Part shown: positions 23,976 through 38,049 of the stretch, piece after piece
Numbering within the stretch: position 1 is the stretch's first letter
How the letters are laid out: every line of letters begins with the position of its first letter
Assembly: GCF_048544455.1 (NCBI RefSeq)
Contig: NC_133537.1
Coordinates: 313,616,238-313,680,237 of the forward strand
Length of the DNA: 64,000 bases
DNA from: Silene latifolia
Lineage: Eukaryota > Streptophyta > Magnoliopsida > Caryophyllales > Caryophyllaceae
Direction: 5' to 3'
Notes under the pieces: generated by a model
Told to the model about the DNA's origin: nothing
The model's input: only the letters and a program-made list of their open reading frames with translations
The model's database searches: none
Position numbers and translations under genes: made by a program

Positions 23976-24004
23976 TGTGACAACAAAGACATAATAGTTA
24001 CACT

Positions 24005-24815
24005 CATTAAAATTTCACATTTACACTTTCAATAATTCGTCACATTTACACTCCCTGTGTCATGACATTTACACTTTCTATATATTCACATTTACACTTT
24101 ATATGTCATGACATTTACACTTCCTATTTAGTCACCTTTACACTCCCTATGTCATCACATTTACACTTTCTATATAATCACATTTACACTATATATCATG
24201 ACATTTACACTTCACTATGTCTCACATTTACACTCCCTATGTCATGACATTTACACTTTCCATATATTCACATTTACACTTTATATGTCATGACATTTAC
24301 ACTTCCTATTTAGTCACCTTTAAACTCCCTATGTCATCATATTTACACTTTCTATATAATCACATTTACACTATACATCATGACATTTACCCTTCACTAT
24401 GTCTCACATTTACACTCCCTATGTCATGACATTTCCACTTTCCATATATTCACATTTACACTTTATATGTCATGACATTTACACTTCCTATTTAGTCACC
24501 TTTACACTTCCTATGTCATCACATTTACACTTTCTATATAATCACATTTACACTATACATCATGACATTTACACTTCACTATGTCTCACATTTACACTCC
24601 CTATGTCATGACATTTACACGTTCCATATATTCACATTTACACTTTATATGTCATGACATTTACACTTCCTATTTAGTCACCTTTAAACTCCCTATGTCA
24701 TCACATTTACACTTTCTATATAATCACATTTACACTATAAATCATGACATTTACATTTCACTATGTGTCACATTTACACTTCTATGTCATGACATTTACA
24801 CTCTCTTCTTAATCA
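24005..24815. repeat. TTTACACTT minisatellite, array 4, with 182-bp higher-order repeat
   Basis: Units such as CATGACATTTACACTTTCT. A 182-bp super-unit repeats about four times; equivalent points fall at about 24217, 24399 and 24581. The repeat happens to lack stops in one frame, which produces periodic open frames that are not genes. The array continues at 51312 after the LTR-element insertion, so it was one intronic array of the ULP1 gene. Confidence 0.92.
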
Positions 24816-24831
24816 CATCTACATTTTATAT

Positions 24832-26129
24832 TGTTAGAATTATTTATCTCATTAATTTAACATATTCATATATGTGACATTTTAATTTAGTCATAAAATT
24901 AAAACTAGATCTTATGCATGCAAACTAAATAACAAGAAATGAGAAAATCGTTTTCTCACCATCAAAAATTCGGCCAAATGGGCACAAATGAAGGTCTCCA
25001 ACCTTCATTTGTTCTTGAGCTAGAAAATACATTAGGATGATCATCCATGACTTCAAAATAGAAGCCCTCCAATAAGTAGCACCCAAGACTATCCCAAAAT
25101 CCCACAAAATAATATGTACTAGATATTTGTAATGTGGTTTACCTTAAAATCGATTACTAATACTCATACACTACTACTAGTATTATTAGTGATTGATTTG
25201 TACAAATTAGATTCATAAAAATAATTTTTATGAAGAACAAGAGAGAGTGTGTTGTTTTTCATAAAACATGAGAGAATGAATAATATTTGAGGAAAAAACT
25301 CTCAAATTCCTCCTCCTAAAACCGGTGGGTATAGAGGTTTTTAGGACCTTTTACTTTTTCTTTTTGTCTTCACAAGACTAATTAGTGTAAGCCTTTGTCA
25401 TAGTCAAGTCACTATCAAATGTCATAGACAAATGAATAAGACAAAACTTCTAAAATTGCCCGCCAATTTTTGGTTATTATGTGTAATATGGAGTCCATTT
25501 TATTTTTGTCAATTGTACAATTGTATGTCATGTGACATGTGACATGTCTTATGTCATGTTTTAATTTAAAATGCATATTTAACAAATTAAATATCATTTA
25601 CAATTTAAATAAATCACATTTAACAAATTGACTAGTAATTCAAAATTACTTTCACATAAAATGGTCATTTAAATACTAGTTAGTATAATTCACAACATCT
25701 TGCAATTATAACCAACTTATCATTCTCATCTCGCGTGTTTCGCAAACACCGATTAATTTTAGCAATATAACTTCTTAAATTACTAAATAAAATCTTATTT
25801 AATCACATTATAATAAGATGTCATTTTCTCTCTTATGATAATAATTTGTTCAATTTTAAGGAATTAATTAATCTGTATCGACATACAATTAATTAACCTT
25901 TTTCAATTAAGGGAATCGTCCTTTAGGTGTGACCTCAAGGGATCAACTGATCACCACCGTCGCACGACAGTAATGTCAAACTCTAGTCAGCCAACCGATA
26001 TGTGTGGACCAGTTGACTATATATGTAATGTATCATCCCTTTCGTATTCTTGTTATGAGATTTAAACATGTGATCATTATGATCATCAGTTGTGATCGCA
26101 TTATTGTCGGAGGACACATATTCCAACAA
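24832..26129 (-). repeat. Left LTR (3' LTR in element sense), 1298 bp
   Basis: Runs from TGTTAGAAT to TTCCAACA and matches 44994-45322 plus 50318-51306. It shows the uninterrupted target of the LINE, CTTAAAATCGATTACTAATACT near 25143-25164. Confidence 0.92.
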
Positions 26130-29100
26130 TCTCCCACTTGTCTTCGACATGTGTGCGTCACTAATTCTTTTGTCCTATTACTATCTCCCACTCAATGCAA
26201 GGTGTCTTTCAGGTCGTACTTGCAAGTGATCACATCGAGAGTGGTTTCCTCGATCTGGAGAATAACTGATTGACCGGAGTTATGTACCATAGATACCTTC
26301 CGAGCGTGGCCACACATTTCCAGTTCATTACTCTTCGAGTGGCCCTGAGATATTATTTTAACCCTGACAAGGGGGTGGACAATTCCTTTCGTACTATTCC
26401 CTTCGACTAGCCACATCCATCATAACCCAAAATATCCCCATTTGACCCCATTTACGAAGGTCGTAGTAACATAAATCAAAGCTAATCTGAAACTGTGTCA
26501 TCTTAGGCGAACAGTCTTTAGTCAAAAGAATCGACTCATTAGAATACTATAGTAGCTCTCGCCATGTCCAGGCTATATAAATTTGCCAAAACTCTATAAG
26601 CGGTCACTGCCCGACAAAGTGTTCCTAACTGTCTGCCTATGTGATCGACTAGTCATCTCACATGACTGTATGGCACTGAACTTGCCATCAATCACATCAC
26701 ACTCTAGTCACTTCGAGACGTCACCTCATATAAGTGACTATGGGCGAATACTATGTTAATCCGGGTTCACTTTAACGGAGTTCAATATCGTCATACAACC
26801 CGTTTGGATGTAACAAAGTATAATAAAAGAGTTTTTAAAGTAAAACTCGAACGACAAATGCGATTATCACATATGAATAGTCAATGCCTGATTATTATTT
26901 CATATTCTATAATCTAATTTGATCTTGTATGTAGTTGTTCATCTCAATCCAATTGAAATAACATGACTCATCATGTTAAGCCTATGAATATGCATTGTAA
27001 GTAGGTCTTAGCAACTCCCTACTCAACCTTGCTACATACTCGTTTTCCTTTCGTAATGTATATATTTGCATTACAAAACTTTCTGAGTACGTGTCTAGAT
27101 CCAATCTAGACATAGGCTTTCTTGCCTTAAAATAGCTCCCACTGTTTTCACAGTGTGCGGGACTCATCCTTCTTGCACATCTCATGATTGCAAGTGTACT
27201 CAATTTCCGTTGTAAATATCTCTCATTGTTCTTTATTGCCTATAATGATTCTAGAAAATCTATTTCTTCAATAACATAGCCACAATGGTATCTTAACCAT
27301 CCTAATGTGTTTTGATTATGGTTTTGTCGGAAACCATGCGCAATCTCAATTGTCAATTGTCATTTGTGTAACACCCTTACACAAGATTGCATCAAAAACA
27401 CTTTGCTTTACATCCTTAATGCTTCTGCAAGCACTTAAGGGTAATCTTTATGGCTTACTTGGTAACTATTACTTAAATTCGATTTGAAACAATTCATCAT
27501 ACTCAAAGTATATGAAGTGTTATACATCATTACTTATTAATTGATCCGGCAGCGGAAGCAAATGGAATCAATCAAATATGTTCAACTTGATTGAACTAGT
27601 CATGAATCTTATCAACATAAGACTTCTTATTTGACGCTAATATCATGTGGATTTATCTACATAAATCTGGATATTAATGATGTATTATATTACTCCAAAA
27701 GTCTTAAATCATTCTCAATGATCAATATGTCATCCACATATTAGACTAATTAAAATTTTCATAACTCCTACTAAACCCCATGTATAAACACAACTTCTCG
27801 ACTTATCGAGAAAAGTTTTATAACATGATTAAAACATTGATTCCAACTCATTGATGTCCTACTTAAGACCCTCTCTTAAGTTTCACATTATCTTAGGATT
27901 GCAAGAATCTACAAAACTCAAGACATGTATTGAATACATTCCTTCTAATTGAAGAAGTGGGTTTTAGATTCACTCGCTATATATCTCATAATGAAACACA
28001 ATCCCTAAGAAGATCCACATAGACTTAAGCATTTCAACTAGTGCAAAACCCTTTGCAACCAATCAAGCTTTGATATCTAACAATTCACTTGGAATTTATT
28101 TCGGATTTTCATGGCTCTAAGCCTTGTATTGAGTTGTGACTTAAACACTCTCGTGTAAGTCATATGTTCATTACTTTCCAGAGGTAATCAACTTGAATCA
28201 AACTATTTCTTTGTAAGTTGCAAGCTCTTTACTTTCTAAAAGTAACACTAATTCATCATCTTCAACAAGTGATGACTTTAACCTTCTAGGTTTTGAAGAA
28301 ACAACGTTTTACACAAAACGTCTCATGTAGCCAAGAAAGACCAGTTTCTTGCGACATAACATTCTTTGTGGCTCTTGAATAATTTCTCCCACTCTGACTT
28401 CTAGAAATAAACCTGTATTCTATAAAGACAGCTTCACGAGCCACAAACCCGTTGTACTCGTGATTATGGTAAGGAAAAATGAGCATTTGTTTCTTGTGAA
28501 AACTTATAAGCATAGTACCCTACCATTTCATATCTCATATGAATTGTTTTAGATTTAGTGGAAAAATAATTTAGACAATATGATAAAATCCCCAAAAGGA
28601 TCAAGTAACTCAAAGTAGCTTGATTGAAGTCCAAACCATATCGAATAGCGTTTGATTTCTTTATCCAACCACACATTATCCCATAATGCGTGCTAAGAGA
28701 GATTAATTTGTGATACTATATCACATTTCCTTTGGCTTATATCAAAGTTTTCACTTTGATAATCCCATCACGACTTAATCGTGAATCATGGAACTCTTTG
28801 AACTCCTTCAAAGATTTCTCTTTTTACCTTATTAAGTAAACATATTGGTGTCAACTTAAATTGATGGTAAAATAAAATGATCAACCTATTCTATATCAAT
28901 GATTTACAACCTCGATCTCCTTTTCAAACAAAAGGCACGAGATATCTTGCTTTGAATACAAGATACGCATATACCATTAACAATCTAATGGTTTCAAGAG
29001 TACTCGATAACTCTTTGCGTTCATCATTTGAGAATTTAAGGTTTAATCTTGGGTTATCAATTTGAATCTTGCATCATCTACATGATATATCATTCTAGTT

Positions 29101-31131
29101 TGGTTTAGAATATAATCACCTTGATAATGGGATAGCCATATATCAAATCGTGGTGTATAGGGTCACAAAAGTGAAACCTCTTTTGTATCTTAACAAAATT
29201 ATATTCTTATCTAGAGTTTATTCACTTAATAGTCATAATTAAGGTATAAATATAACCCAAAACTAGATTGAGTACACAATGACTCTATCTCTCGACATCA
29301 TTGTTGCTAGTCGTCATATTCTAATCATCTTATGTATCGAATACAATGATGAAAACCTCCACTGGTTTCTAATATTGACGAAGTAGTACTAGCAAAATTT
29401 ATGTTAATCAAATAAACATTTAAAGAAGAAGGTCCCATTAGATGTCCCACAACTAACTTGTTGATTCTTCAATAATTTGGGGTAGTTTCCTTTCTAGCGT
29501 CCAACAATTAAGACAATGGAAACTTTATCGGTCGGGATTGATAGGTTTATTATCGTTATTCTCAATAACTTTACTTTTAACACTACCTTGTATCAATTCT
29601 AATTTTACTTCTTTAAAACCTTATCCTTTTCTTAACGGTTTAAGAGAATGCTCCCACTTATTTCAATGAGTCTTTGCTAAAAGAAGCAAAATGGAAATTC
29701 ATGAAGACTACTCTTCATTCGTTTGTTTAGTCTTAAAACTTTCATTGAAGTGGTTGCGGTATTTTGGTCAATTTTGATTTCAAACAAATCTAGTTACCAA
29801 AATGATGTAACGTTTCAAAGTACTTAACTCAATTAAGCATATGAGAAACAATTCATTGTAAGTAGATATGTTAGTCAAGAATCAAAAACCCTTTTGATCA
29901 CGAATAACTTTTATCTATACTCTTCACAAGAGATCCTTAGCAATGGTTCATATGAGGTTTTAGAAGCAAATTCATATTTGTCTTTAGTTACGATGTTTTA
30001 ATGGAGATTTGAATCAAAAATCGAAATGATATCGTATATGAATTGTGGTAAAGAAATAGAACAATATGATAACGGAATAGTGGAAAACTTAACATTTATC
30101 GTTTTATTAATACTTGTAAATAACAAGTAAAGCATTTACATAGTGACCTCTACCCAACTATGATAAATGATTCCGAGATCCAAATTCATATTAACTTGGG
30201 CACGGGGTAGTCGATTCATCCCTCATCAATATAACTCGGTGGATTAACTCTTTAATGGATTCTACTTTTAGAACTCTCGGTCGATAAAATTACTCTAATA
30301 TTTATCTATAGCCCGGAACACATGCGACTACGGTCACGAATACTTCCGTTGAGCTCAATCCAAATTTCAAATAAATGTGTCCATGATCCAAATTCACATT
30401 AACTTGAGCACGGGGTAGCCGATTCATCCCTTATCAACATGAATTCGGTGGATAGACATTTATCACCCACTTCCCCTACGTAACAAGGTTTGTACCCCGG
30501 TGTGGCCGAGCGCACTCCCTCACAAAATAGGTTTTCATGGTTTCTAATTTTTGGTAAGGCTAAGTCTCAATTGTTTATTTTAGCGAGAGGTCATGTCAAT
30601 TCATTATCTATCACGTTTTAAGTGAACTAAAGCGGTGAACTACGATAATTGTAATTGACACGGTCGATAAACTCGATTTAAAATGCATGTTTAGTTATGG
30701 CGATTTAGCGATGCATGCAACATATAAATAAAATGCAAAGCAAAAATAAAATCCTAGTATGACCTTCCTAAAATAGTAAATCTAATAAACTATTACAAAT
30801 TCGGAAACCAACTCCTTTGGTCCCTTGAACTTCGGTCTTGGCATGCATTTCAAGACAACACTTTCTTTAATGGTCCGCCTTCTCGAATGGCACCGTCTTC
30901 AAGGAACTCCGGAATAATTAAATTACAAAATGAATTGCATAATTTCCTATTATACATTTGTAATTAAAATAAAAATAAATCTATTAAATTACAAAACGGT
31001 GATACGAGATCACAATAATTACAACCGAATCAATATTCCCATACATTTCGGGTAATATCAATTAAAACTAAGGCCATACTAAGTAAAATTACATAATTCA
31101 AAAATTACATAAAATTAAATTATGACAATCA
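26130..31131. other. Internal non-coding region of the LARD-like element
   Basis: About 5 kb with no open frame above 75 codons and no gag or pol motif on either strand. Composition is even and not simple-repeat. A block with GGGCACGGGGTAGTCGATTC and CATCCCTCATC words near 30180-30245 is repeated with changes at about 30385-30450, and CCCCGGTGTGGCCGAGCGC follows near 30495. Conserved non-coding interiors are typical of large retrotransposon derivatives. Confidence 0.6.
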
Positions 31132-31140
31132 TAAATAAAA

Positions 31141-32384
31141 CGGAAAATTCACGTGGTACCCTCGAATTTTTTCATTTTTCACGTGGTACCCAACTTATTA
31201 AGTTTATGCACATGGTACCCCTGAGGTAATATTTTTTGGAGTTCCGTAACCAAATCTGTAACATCCGTTAAATGATGCTGACGTGTAAAGCTTTGTTGGT
31301 AATTAAGTTTGGGAGGGAAAGTGGTGTGCAGATGGTACCCCTAAAAATTTATGGTTTTCACATGGTACCCTATTTTGTACAAAAACAACAACACAATAAC
31401 AAGACAACAATTATAATGTGTCTAGCAAATAATATGTGGCCATGTGTCAGGTCACAACAATTGTGTAAGAGGTCACTCCATGACTTGATTTTAGTTGAGG
31501 TCTCTTTAATTTTATTGTTAATTGATGATTAAGGAGACCCACCCCACTCATGACCTAGGTCATGACCTTGCTTGGGGGTGGTCTAATGCAACATATCACT
31601 TCTTCATAATCACTTTAATTTACACTATTTTTGTCCAAAATGTAATAGTCTTAGGCATTTTCTTTTGTGATTGAATTGTTCTTTAAAAAAAAAAAAGGTT
31701 TGGCATTATGTGTGTGTTTAGCCTATTTTTTCAAATTGTTTTTTTGACTAAAAACACAAATTGGCCAAACAAGCCACTATTTAAAGCTTAGAAGTAGTTT
31801 CTTAAAAACTCAAAAACCATCTTTTTACCTTTAAAAATGGAAGCAATAATTTGGTAATTTTAGCTTTTGAAAATAACTTTAGAAAATTAAGCTTTAGAAA
31901 TAAAAGCTCATTTTTAACAAATTACGTCAACATTCTCTATTATATATTCACAAAATTGTCGGGAACTAATGGCAGATTTAATTCACAACTATCCCATGAA
32001 TATATAATGCCAAACCTTTTCGAAAAATAATTCAATCGCAAAAGAAAATGCTTAAGGCTATTACATTTTGGACAAGAATAATGTAAATTAAAATGCTTAT
32101 GAAGAAGAAATATGTTGCTATATAATCAAACATTAAATTTGTTTAGTACAAAATATGCTACCATGTGCAAAACACAAAATTTTAGGGGTACCGTGTACAA
32201 ACCATTTTCCTCCCAAAGTTAAACACCAAATAAACTTTCCACGTCAGCATAATTTAACGAATGTTACATATTTGGTTATGGAACTCCAAAAAATATTACT
32301 TCAGGGGTACCATGTGCATAAACTTAAAAGGTTGGGTACCACGTGAAAAATGAAATAGTTCGAGGGTACCACGTGAATTTTCCG
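31141..32384. mobile_element. Foldback MULE with long TIRs and perfect 9-bp target duplication
   Basis: Ends are CGGAAAATTCACGTGGTACC and its inverse, flanked by TAAATAAAA at 31132-31140 and 32385-32393. A 9-bp duplication is the mark of Mutator-like elements. Inverted arms match for about 225 bp (31141-31370 with 32160-32384) and resume further in (near 31600-31710 with 31990-32100), so the element is largely one imperfect palindrome; the left arm carries about 190 extra bp. The arms repeat CACGTGGTACCC / CACATGGTACCC four to five times, including G-box (CACGTG) cores. No transposase is seen. Confidence 0.92.
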
Positions 32385-32393
32385 TAAATAAAA

Positions 32394-33308
32394 TGCAGCA
32401 TTATAATATGTATGAACATGCCCAATTTTATGCTAAATCGCCTTTAAGGAGCCAATATCGTATATTAATCGGTTTTTACGGATTTGCCTGATTTAACCTT
32501 TTAAAATCACAATAATTACATAAAATCATATTTATGTACAAGTTAATTATCCTAACCATCTTAGGACTCAAAATTAGTCTCCACTAACATTTGACAATAA
32601 TTAACCTAGATTTCTTAATATTATTCATGAATGGACTTAAAATACAAAAATATGTCATAAACTTCAAATTAAATCATAAAAACTTCAAATAATTTCAAAA
32701 TTTGAAATTTAAACTCATGAACATTCTGTAAAAATACCATGACACTCATAATATTCAAAACTTAGGTTAAAAATTTCGAAAATTTATCGAGAAAAACAAT
32801 GTTGCGGTTTATCGGATTTAACAATTATGATCCTAAAAATATGAGAAAAATTATATTCATCAAATTTTCACTTTTAGATCTGAAATATATGATAAAATGC
32901 AACATGTGACGTTTTTCCTTAGTCATGAAGTATGTTTTAGCATTTTTACTAATTAAAGTCACTATTTATGTGATTTTTCATCAAAAATTCATAAATCATG
33001 CATAAAGACTTCATTATAGCCAAATATTTTACACACATCTTGTAAAGTTACATGTGACAACATACTAAATTTCCATGACCAGATTCGAAATATAACTCAT
33101 ATTAACCTATTTACCCATTTAAATACGATTTTAACTTGAAAAATCCATATTTCGAGCAATACAACTCATTTTATCATGACAATTTACAGGCCATTAGTAT
33201 ATAATATATGTGAAAACATATCCAAAAACCACTGAAAAAATCGAAGTTTAGCTATTTTTTGTCCAAAAATGACATTTTTATCATAAAAATCACATTTTAA
33301 TGTCAATA
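32394..33308. other. AT-rich interior of the LARD-like element, no gene seen
   Basis: Continues the non-coding interior between the foldback MULE and the Helitron. No open frame or repeat worth naming is visible. Confidence 0.5.
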
Positions 33309-35014
33309 CTAGTTTGGATGCCCGTGCGTTGCAACGGGGTAATTAACTTAGTTAAAAAAAATTGGTTATAAGGTCTTAATATTTACATCTTATCTCTAAT
33401 CATTTATTTAGATATTATCAAGAGTCAAAATATCTTATTTAAGAGACGCAAAAGATGTTAGGTTGATACCTAAGTTCCAAAGATGCCTCATATTTATAAT
33501 CATAAGACCACTACATCTTATGTTAATCTTTCGATGTGGGACAATTCTATTATTTTTATATAATCCTACATTATTTTTCAATGTGGGACATATAACATAC
33601 TAAGAAGTATACAATTTTATATATGTACAAATTATATGAAATCTATACGCTAATGATATCATTTTTACCACGAATCAAATTATGTTATTTTCATAATTTT
33701 CTTAATGATATTTTTTTGCCAAATGAAATGTAAAATTTTTTATATAAAAATTAGAAACATCATTTGAATATAATATAGGAAATAAATTTTATAATAATTA
33801 AAAGATTCTTCACTTTATTTTTACATCAAAAAATATTATTTATAATACTTTCCTAAATTAATTTTTAAGATCACCTCACCTTATCTGAATTTTCTAATGT
33901 GGGACAATTAACACACGAAAAATTACACCATCTTTTTTGCACCTATTACGATATCCAACCCGATTTAATAATGAGAAAATATTATACTATCTATTTATAT
34001 TTTTACGTTTTTTCCATTTTTTGTCATAATTAAAATATGTACAAATGATATGTTTTAATTACATTTTTTTTCCTAACACGAATTTTAAGATGTAATTGAG
34101 AGACAATAGAATGTATAAACAAATGCAAAATATTTCTTTTTTCTGGTGCGATTTTGATTAATGGTTAAAAATTATGATGTATTTCAGTTACTCAAATGTA
34201 ATGAGGCATAATAAATACCTATATTTGAAAGTTAAAAAGATTTAATTCTACTATTTATCAAAGTAAAAAAGCTCATTATTGATTTGTTTGTGGATTCAAG
34301 ATCTTTTTATGCAACACTTGATTGTATTATAATTCATAAATTTTCTATTTTAGTGCAGAAATTATCATTATATGACACAAACAAATTTATGTATATTTAG
34401 CACCCATTTTATTTTTTAATTATGACTCTGTCTTAAATAAAGTTATTATACTATCGATTGTCTTAAAATAAACATTATAATATCACTAATATAGTAATAT
34501 ATAATCGCTTTTATAAATATCTACGTGATTAATATTTGTATGGTATTGTTGTAACTAAGGTTTGCCGTTAATACAAACTCTTATAATAACTCTCTAAGAT
34601 AATTTTTAAGCGATTCAAAAGATTTTGGGTTGATACCCCTAACTAATGACTCATATTTATAATCATGTGATACCTCACCTCATGATAATCTTCTAATGTG
34701 GGACAATTCAACTATTTATATGTAGTATATGATGCGTGTCTTTTATATGATGTTTTACACCCCATTTTACACGCATTTCAGAGCTCATTCATGTAGTTTA
34801 TGTTACATTTCTCCCTATTTCCGTCTACTTCCGTATTTTTGTACATTATTGCAGAAATGTGAAGAATCCAGCGGAAATCGAGCTAAATCCGTCCCCGAGT
34901 ATCCTGCATTGCATGTGACGTGAAGTATTCACCCGAGGAACGAGCTTGGTGCGCAAATCAAGGCCCAAAAGACAAGTCCACGAGTTTATAGAAGTCAAGT
35001 AGCAGCTCAAGCAG

Positions 35015-35114
35015 TCGATCGACCACTGCCATCAGTCGATCGACTAACCATCGGGTTCCAGAAGCTTCTGTTTACTGAAGACCAGTCGATCGACCAGTCC
35101 TAGCAGTCGATCGA
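35015..35114. repeat. Two 21-bp-spaced TCGATCGA pairs in the left LTR
   Basis: TCGATCGA starts at 35015, 35036, 35086 and 35107, with CAGTCGATCGAC contexts. Both pairs are 21 bp apart, while the 13-bp linkers differ. The same pairs occur in the right LTR at 41957/41978 and 42028/42049. Confidence 0.9.
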
Positions 35115-35630
35115 CCAAGTTGCTATTACAGACGAGAATTAAAAGACCGTGAATCTTGAAGCCCAAAGTTATGTTAGGTTTAAGAAATAAAGTTACGTTA
35201 GTTGCTATATAACGTAACCTAAAAACATCAGATTAGCATTCAGTTTTTCATCGAGTTTTTATCTAAGTTTCACATTCAATTTTAGAATACCATAGTTAGG
35301 GTTTGGGATATTGATTGCATCGGATTTTTATTCATACTTCTAATCATTCCATTACTGTTCTCCTACGATTTTCGGTATTCTTCCTGTTCTACTTTCAGTT
35401 CGTCTTATTTCGTTATTAGTATAGAATTGCTAGTTAGATTCCCGAAACCGTCTTATTGTTGCATGTTAATTGTTTGTTCTACCGCTTTAATTATGAATCT
35501 AATACTTTTATTCCCTAGTATTATTGTTGTTATCACTTTCAGCATGAGTAGCTAAATCAATTGTGCTAGGATGTAGGCGAATTATGGCGTAGGCGGCGTA
35601 GTATTAAATTGGACTGAATTCGCGTGTCAG

Positions 35631-35659
35631 TCGATCGACTGACATACTTGGTCGATCGA
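35631..35659. repeat. 21-bp-spaced TCGATCGA pair in the left LTR
   Basis: Starts at 35631 and 35652, in CAGTCGATCGACTG and GGTCGATCGACTG contexts. The right LTR counterpart is 42574/42595. Confidence 0.9.
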
Positions 35660-36373
35660 CTGAACTCGTGAGGTTACCTTTCGTTTTAATTGATTTTAAT
35701 GTTGTATTTAACGAATCGAATGCATGCGACCCGTTAGATGCTTAATTTATGACTGACCCATTAGATCGAAAGATAGGGAAAGTTATTTGACCACCAATTA
35801 AAATGACTAAACTGTGTTGAGATCGAAAGATAGGTATAGTCTAGACCGTTAGTCACTTTTCAGGACGAGAGTCAGTATTAGTGATATTAGGGACTTATAG
35901 CGAGATCGAAAGATGCTATCTGTTAAGAGTGGACCGAGAGGACCTCTTGTTTTCCCGCCTCACCTGTGTTTGATTTAGACCGACTTAGTATGCTGCCGCC
36001 GAAGCTTTAATAAACCGACCATCCTAGTACCCCTCCTTTATCTGTTTAATCCGTTTTTTTTTAGTTTATTGTCTTTATTTATTCTTAGCTATAGACCAAA
36101 TCAATTCAACCCCCACAATTGTTACCTTAGACTGAATTTAATCAACTAGAATTTACATCTGCCTCTCTGTGGTTCGACCCGACTGCCGCTAGCTATAGTT
36201 GTAGTTGGAAATTATAAATCTTATTTTTGACACCTCACGACGCGTATCAAATTTTGGCGCCGTTGTTGGGGAGGCAATAGTTCTAATTTTAGTTGTTTTA
36301 ATTTTAGTCTTTCTTAGTTTAAGGGACTTCTGTTCCTTAAACTTTTCTTATATTCTTTTTGTAGTTTCTTCTT

Positions 36374-37430
36374 ATGCGCAGGTCACAGAGTGGTGAACTA
36401 GTACCATTCGATCCTGAGATAGAGAAATCTTTGCGCGAGTTGAGACGATCACAAAGGGTATTACCGACAGAGGAAGAGCTGAGTACTCTGTCAAGCTATC
36501 ACGAGAACGAGCCGTTCGAGGAAGACCCACATTCTTCACCCGTTTCCACCTCTTCAGCCGAGACAGTTACTTCTCCGAAATTCCGGTCATGGGTGAGGAA
36601 GCGAGTATAGCTAGTCATTCCGAGCCGATGTTTGCAAACTTATATAAGGGGTTCGAATTACCAGGAGATGCCGGGAAGTTCGAACCAAAGCCTTCATACA
36701 TTAACATGGTTGAGAGAAACGAGTTCGGGAGCTGCAAATGAAGATGCGACTAAGCACATGGAAACATTTATTGACTCATTGCTTTGTTCCATACCCCCAC
36801 CAGTAGGCGTAACCCAAGACCAGATCAAGGAGACCATGTTTATCTTCTCCTTCGTGATCTTTGCAAGGGAGTGGTATAGAGATCCGGATCGATTTGCTCA
36901 TGGGATCACCGATTGGAATTCCTTGGCATTGGCATTCTACAAGAAGTACTTTTCTGCTTCTAAGACGATTGCTATTAGAGCTCAAATCATAAGTTTCAAA
37001 CAAGGGCCGGATGAGAACTTCCACGAGGCATGGGTCCGATTTAAGAAGCTGGTGCGAACCATACCGCACCATGGTTTCGAAAAATGGAGCTTGTGCAATC
37101 ATTTCTATAATGGGCTGTATGACGATCAGAGGGCTATTTTGGATCTGCGCCAATGGCCGATTTCTTTGAGAACTTGGGAGAGACCAAGGGGTGGAAGATC
37201 ATCGACGATCTAGCCACCCACAAGGTTGAGTATGGGAATTCGGAGGGAACCAGAGAGAGCCGCTGAATCTTCCTCTGTTCTTTGCACTTGAAGCTCTCAC
37301 TGCTAGATTTGACAAATATGAATTAGGAGGAGCTTCAAAGGGGGGTATGTATCAAGTAAATGCTATGTCAGACGGTCCTTTCGTCTGTGAAAGGTGTGGA
37401 GCTGAGGGACACGTTTCGAAGAATTGCCCT
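36374..37430 (+). pseudogene. gag: Athila-like gag with CCHC knuckle
   Basis: Recognised by the capsid core: ITDWNSLALAFYKKYFSASK, then IISFKQGPDENFHEAWVRFK, then HGFEKWSLCNHFYNGL (about 36900-37120). A zinc knuckle CERCGAEGHVSKNC follows near 37385-37425. These are typical of Athila-type Ty3/gypsy gag. The gag is broken. Confidence 0.8.
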
Positions 37431-37945
37431 AGTCCCTTTGAGTCTTGTGCTGCCTTCCAACATTATAGGCAGACAAACACCTACTATGAGCCTAATGTTC
37501 ATCCCAACCTGAGGTAGAGTAGCCAGAATGTCCTGAATCCAACTCCACCTCCACAGCAGCAACCCTATGTGCCCCCTCATCAAAAGCAACAACAATATCA
37601 AAAACCTCCTTATGTGCCGCAGCAGCAACAACAATCCCATAGTTCTGATTTTGCCGAGTTTAAGAACTTGTTGATGAAGGAGTCCCAAGCAAGAGAGGCC
37701 GGGATGAAGCTACTAGAGAGCCAAATTGCTCAATTGGCTAGTAAGAGTACCTCTCGAGCTCCGAGACACTTACCGACTCAAACCGACCAAAAGGAGACCT
37801 TAAACGCCATCACATTAAGGAGTGGGTCCACCCTGGAGGGGCCTGCCATGGTCGAGGATGCTATTGAAAAGAATGAGGCAGATCCGAGTCAAAAGAAAGC
37901 TGAAACGAATAATTCAAAGAAAAAGGCGTCTACCAGGTATATCAG

Positions 37946-38049
37946 TCGATCGACTGATACACCCGGTCGATCGACTGATATGCGGGTTACAGCAGCTTCT
38001 GGAACTGAACTCACTCTTGGTCGATCGATCGAGGATAGTGGTCGATCGA
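37946..38049. repeat. Two 21-bp-spaced TCGATCGA pairs inside the gag-protease region
   Basis: Starts at 37946 and 37967, and at 38021 and 38042; the third site is extended to TCGATCGATCGA. They lie between the zinc knuckle and the protease, in DNA that would have been translated, and keep the 21-bp spacing seen in the LTR. Confidence 0.88.

Larger units (their letters stand above)
34730..36249 (+). repeat. Left LTR of the Athila-like element
   Basis: 1520 bp, TGATGCGTG to GCGTATCA. It carries three pairs of TCGATCGA palindromes (35015/35036, 35086/35107, 35631/35652), each 21 bp apart. Confidence 0.93.

Noticed and set aside
24062-24877. Four periodic open frames (SHLHFICHDIYT peptides)
   Set aside because: They reflect the 182-bp higher-order minisatellite, with no conserved protein.
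26192-26416. Minus frame MWLVEGNSTKG as a remnant of pol
   Set aside because: No gag or pol motif; it is short and sits next to the purine tract, where non-coding DNA is expected.
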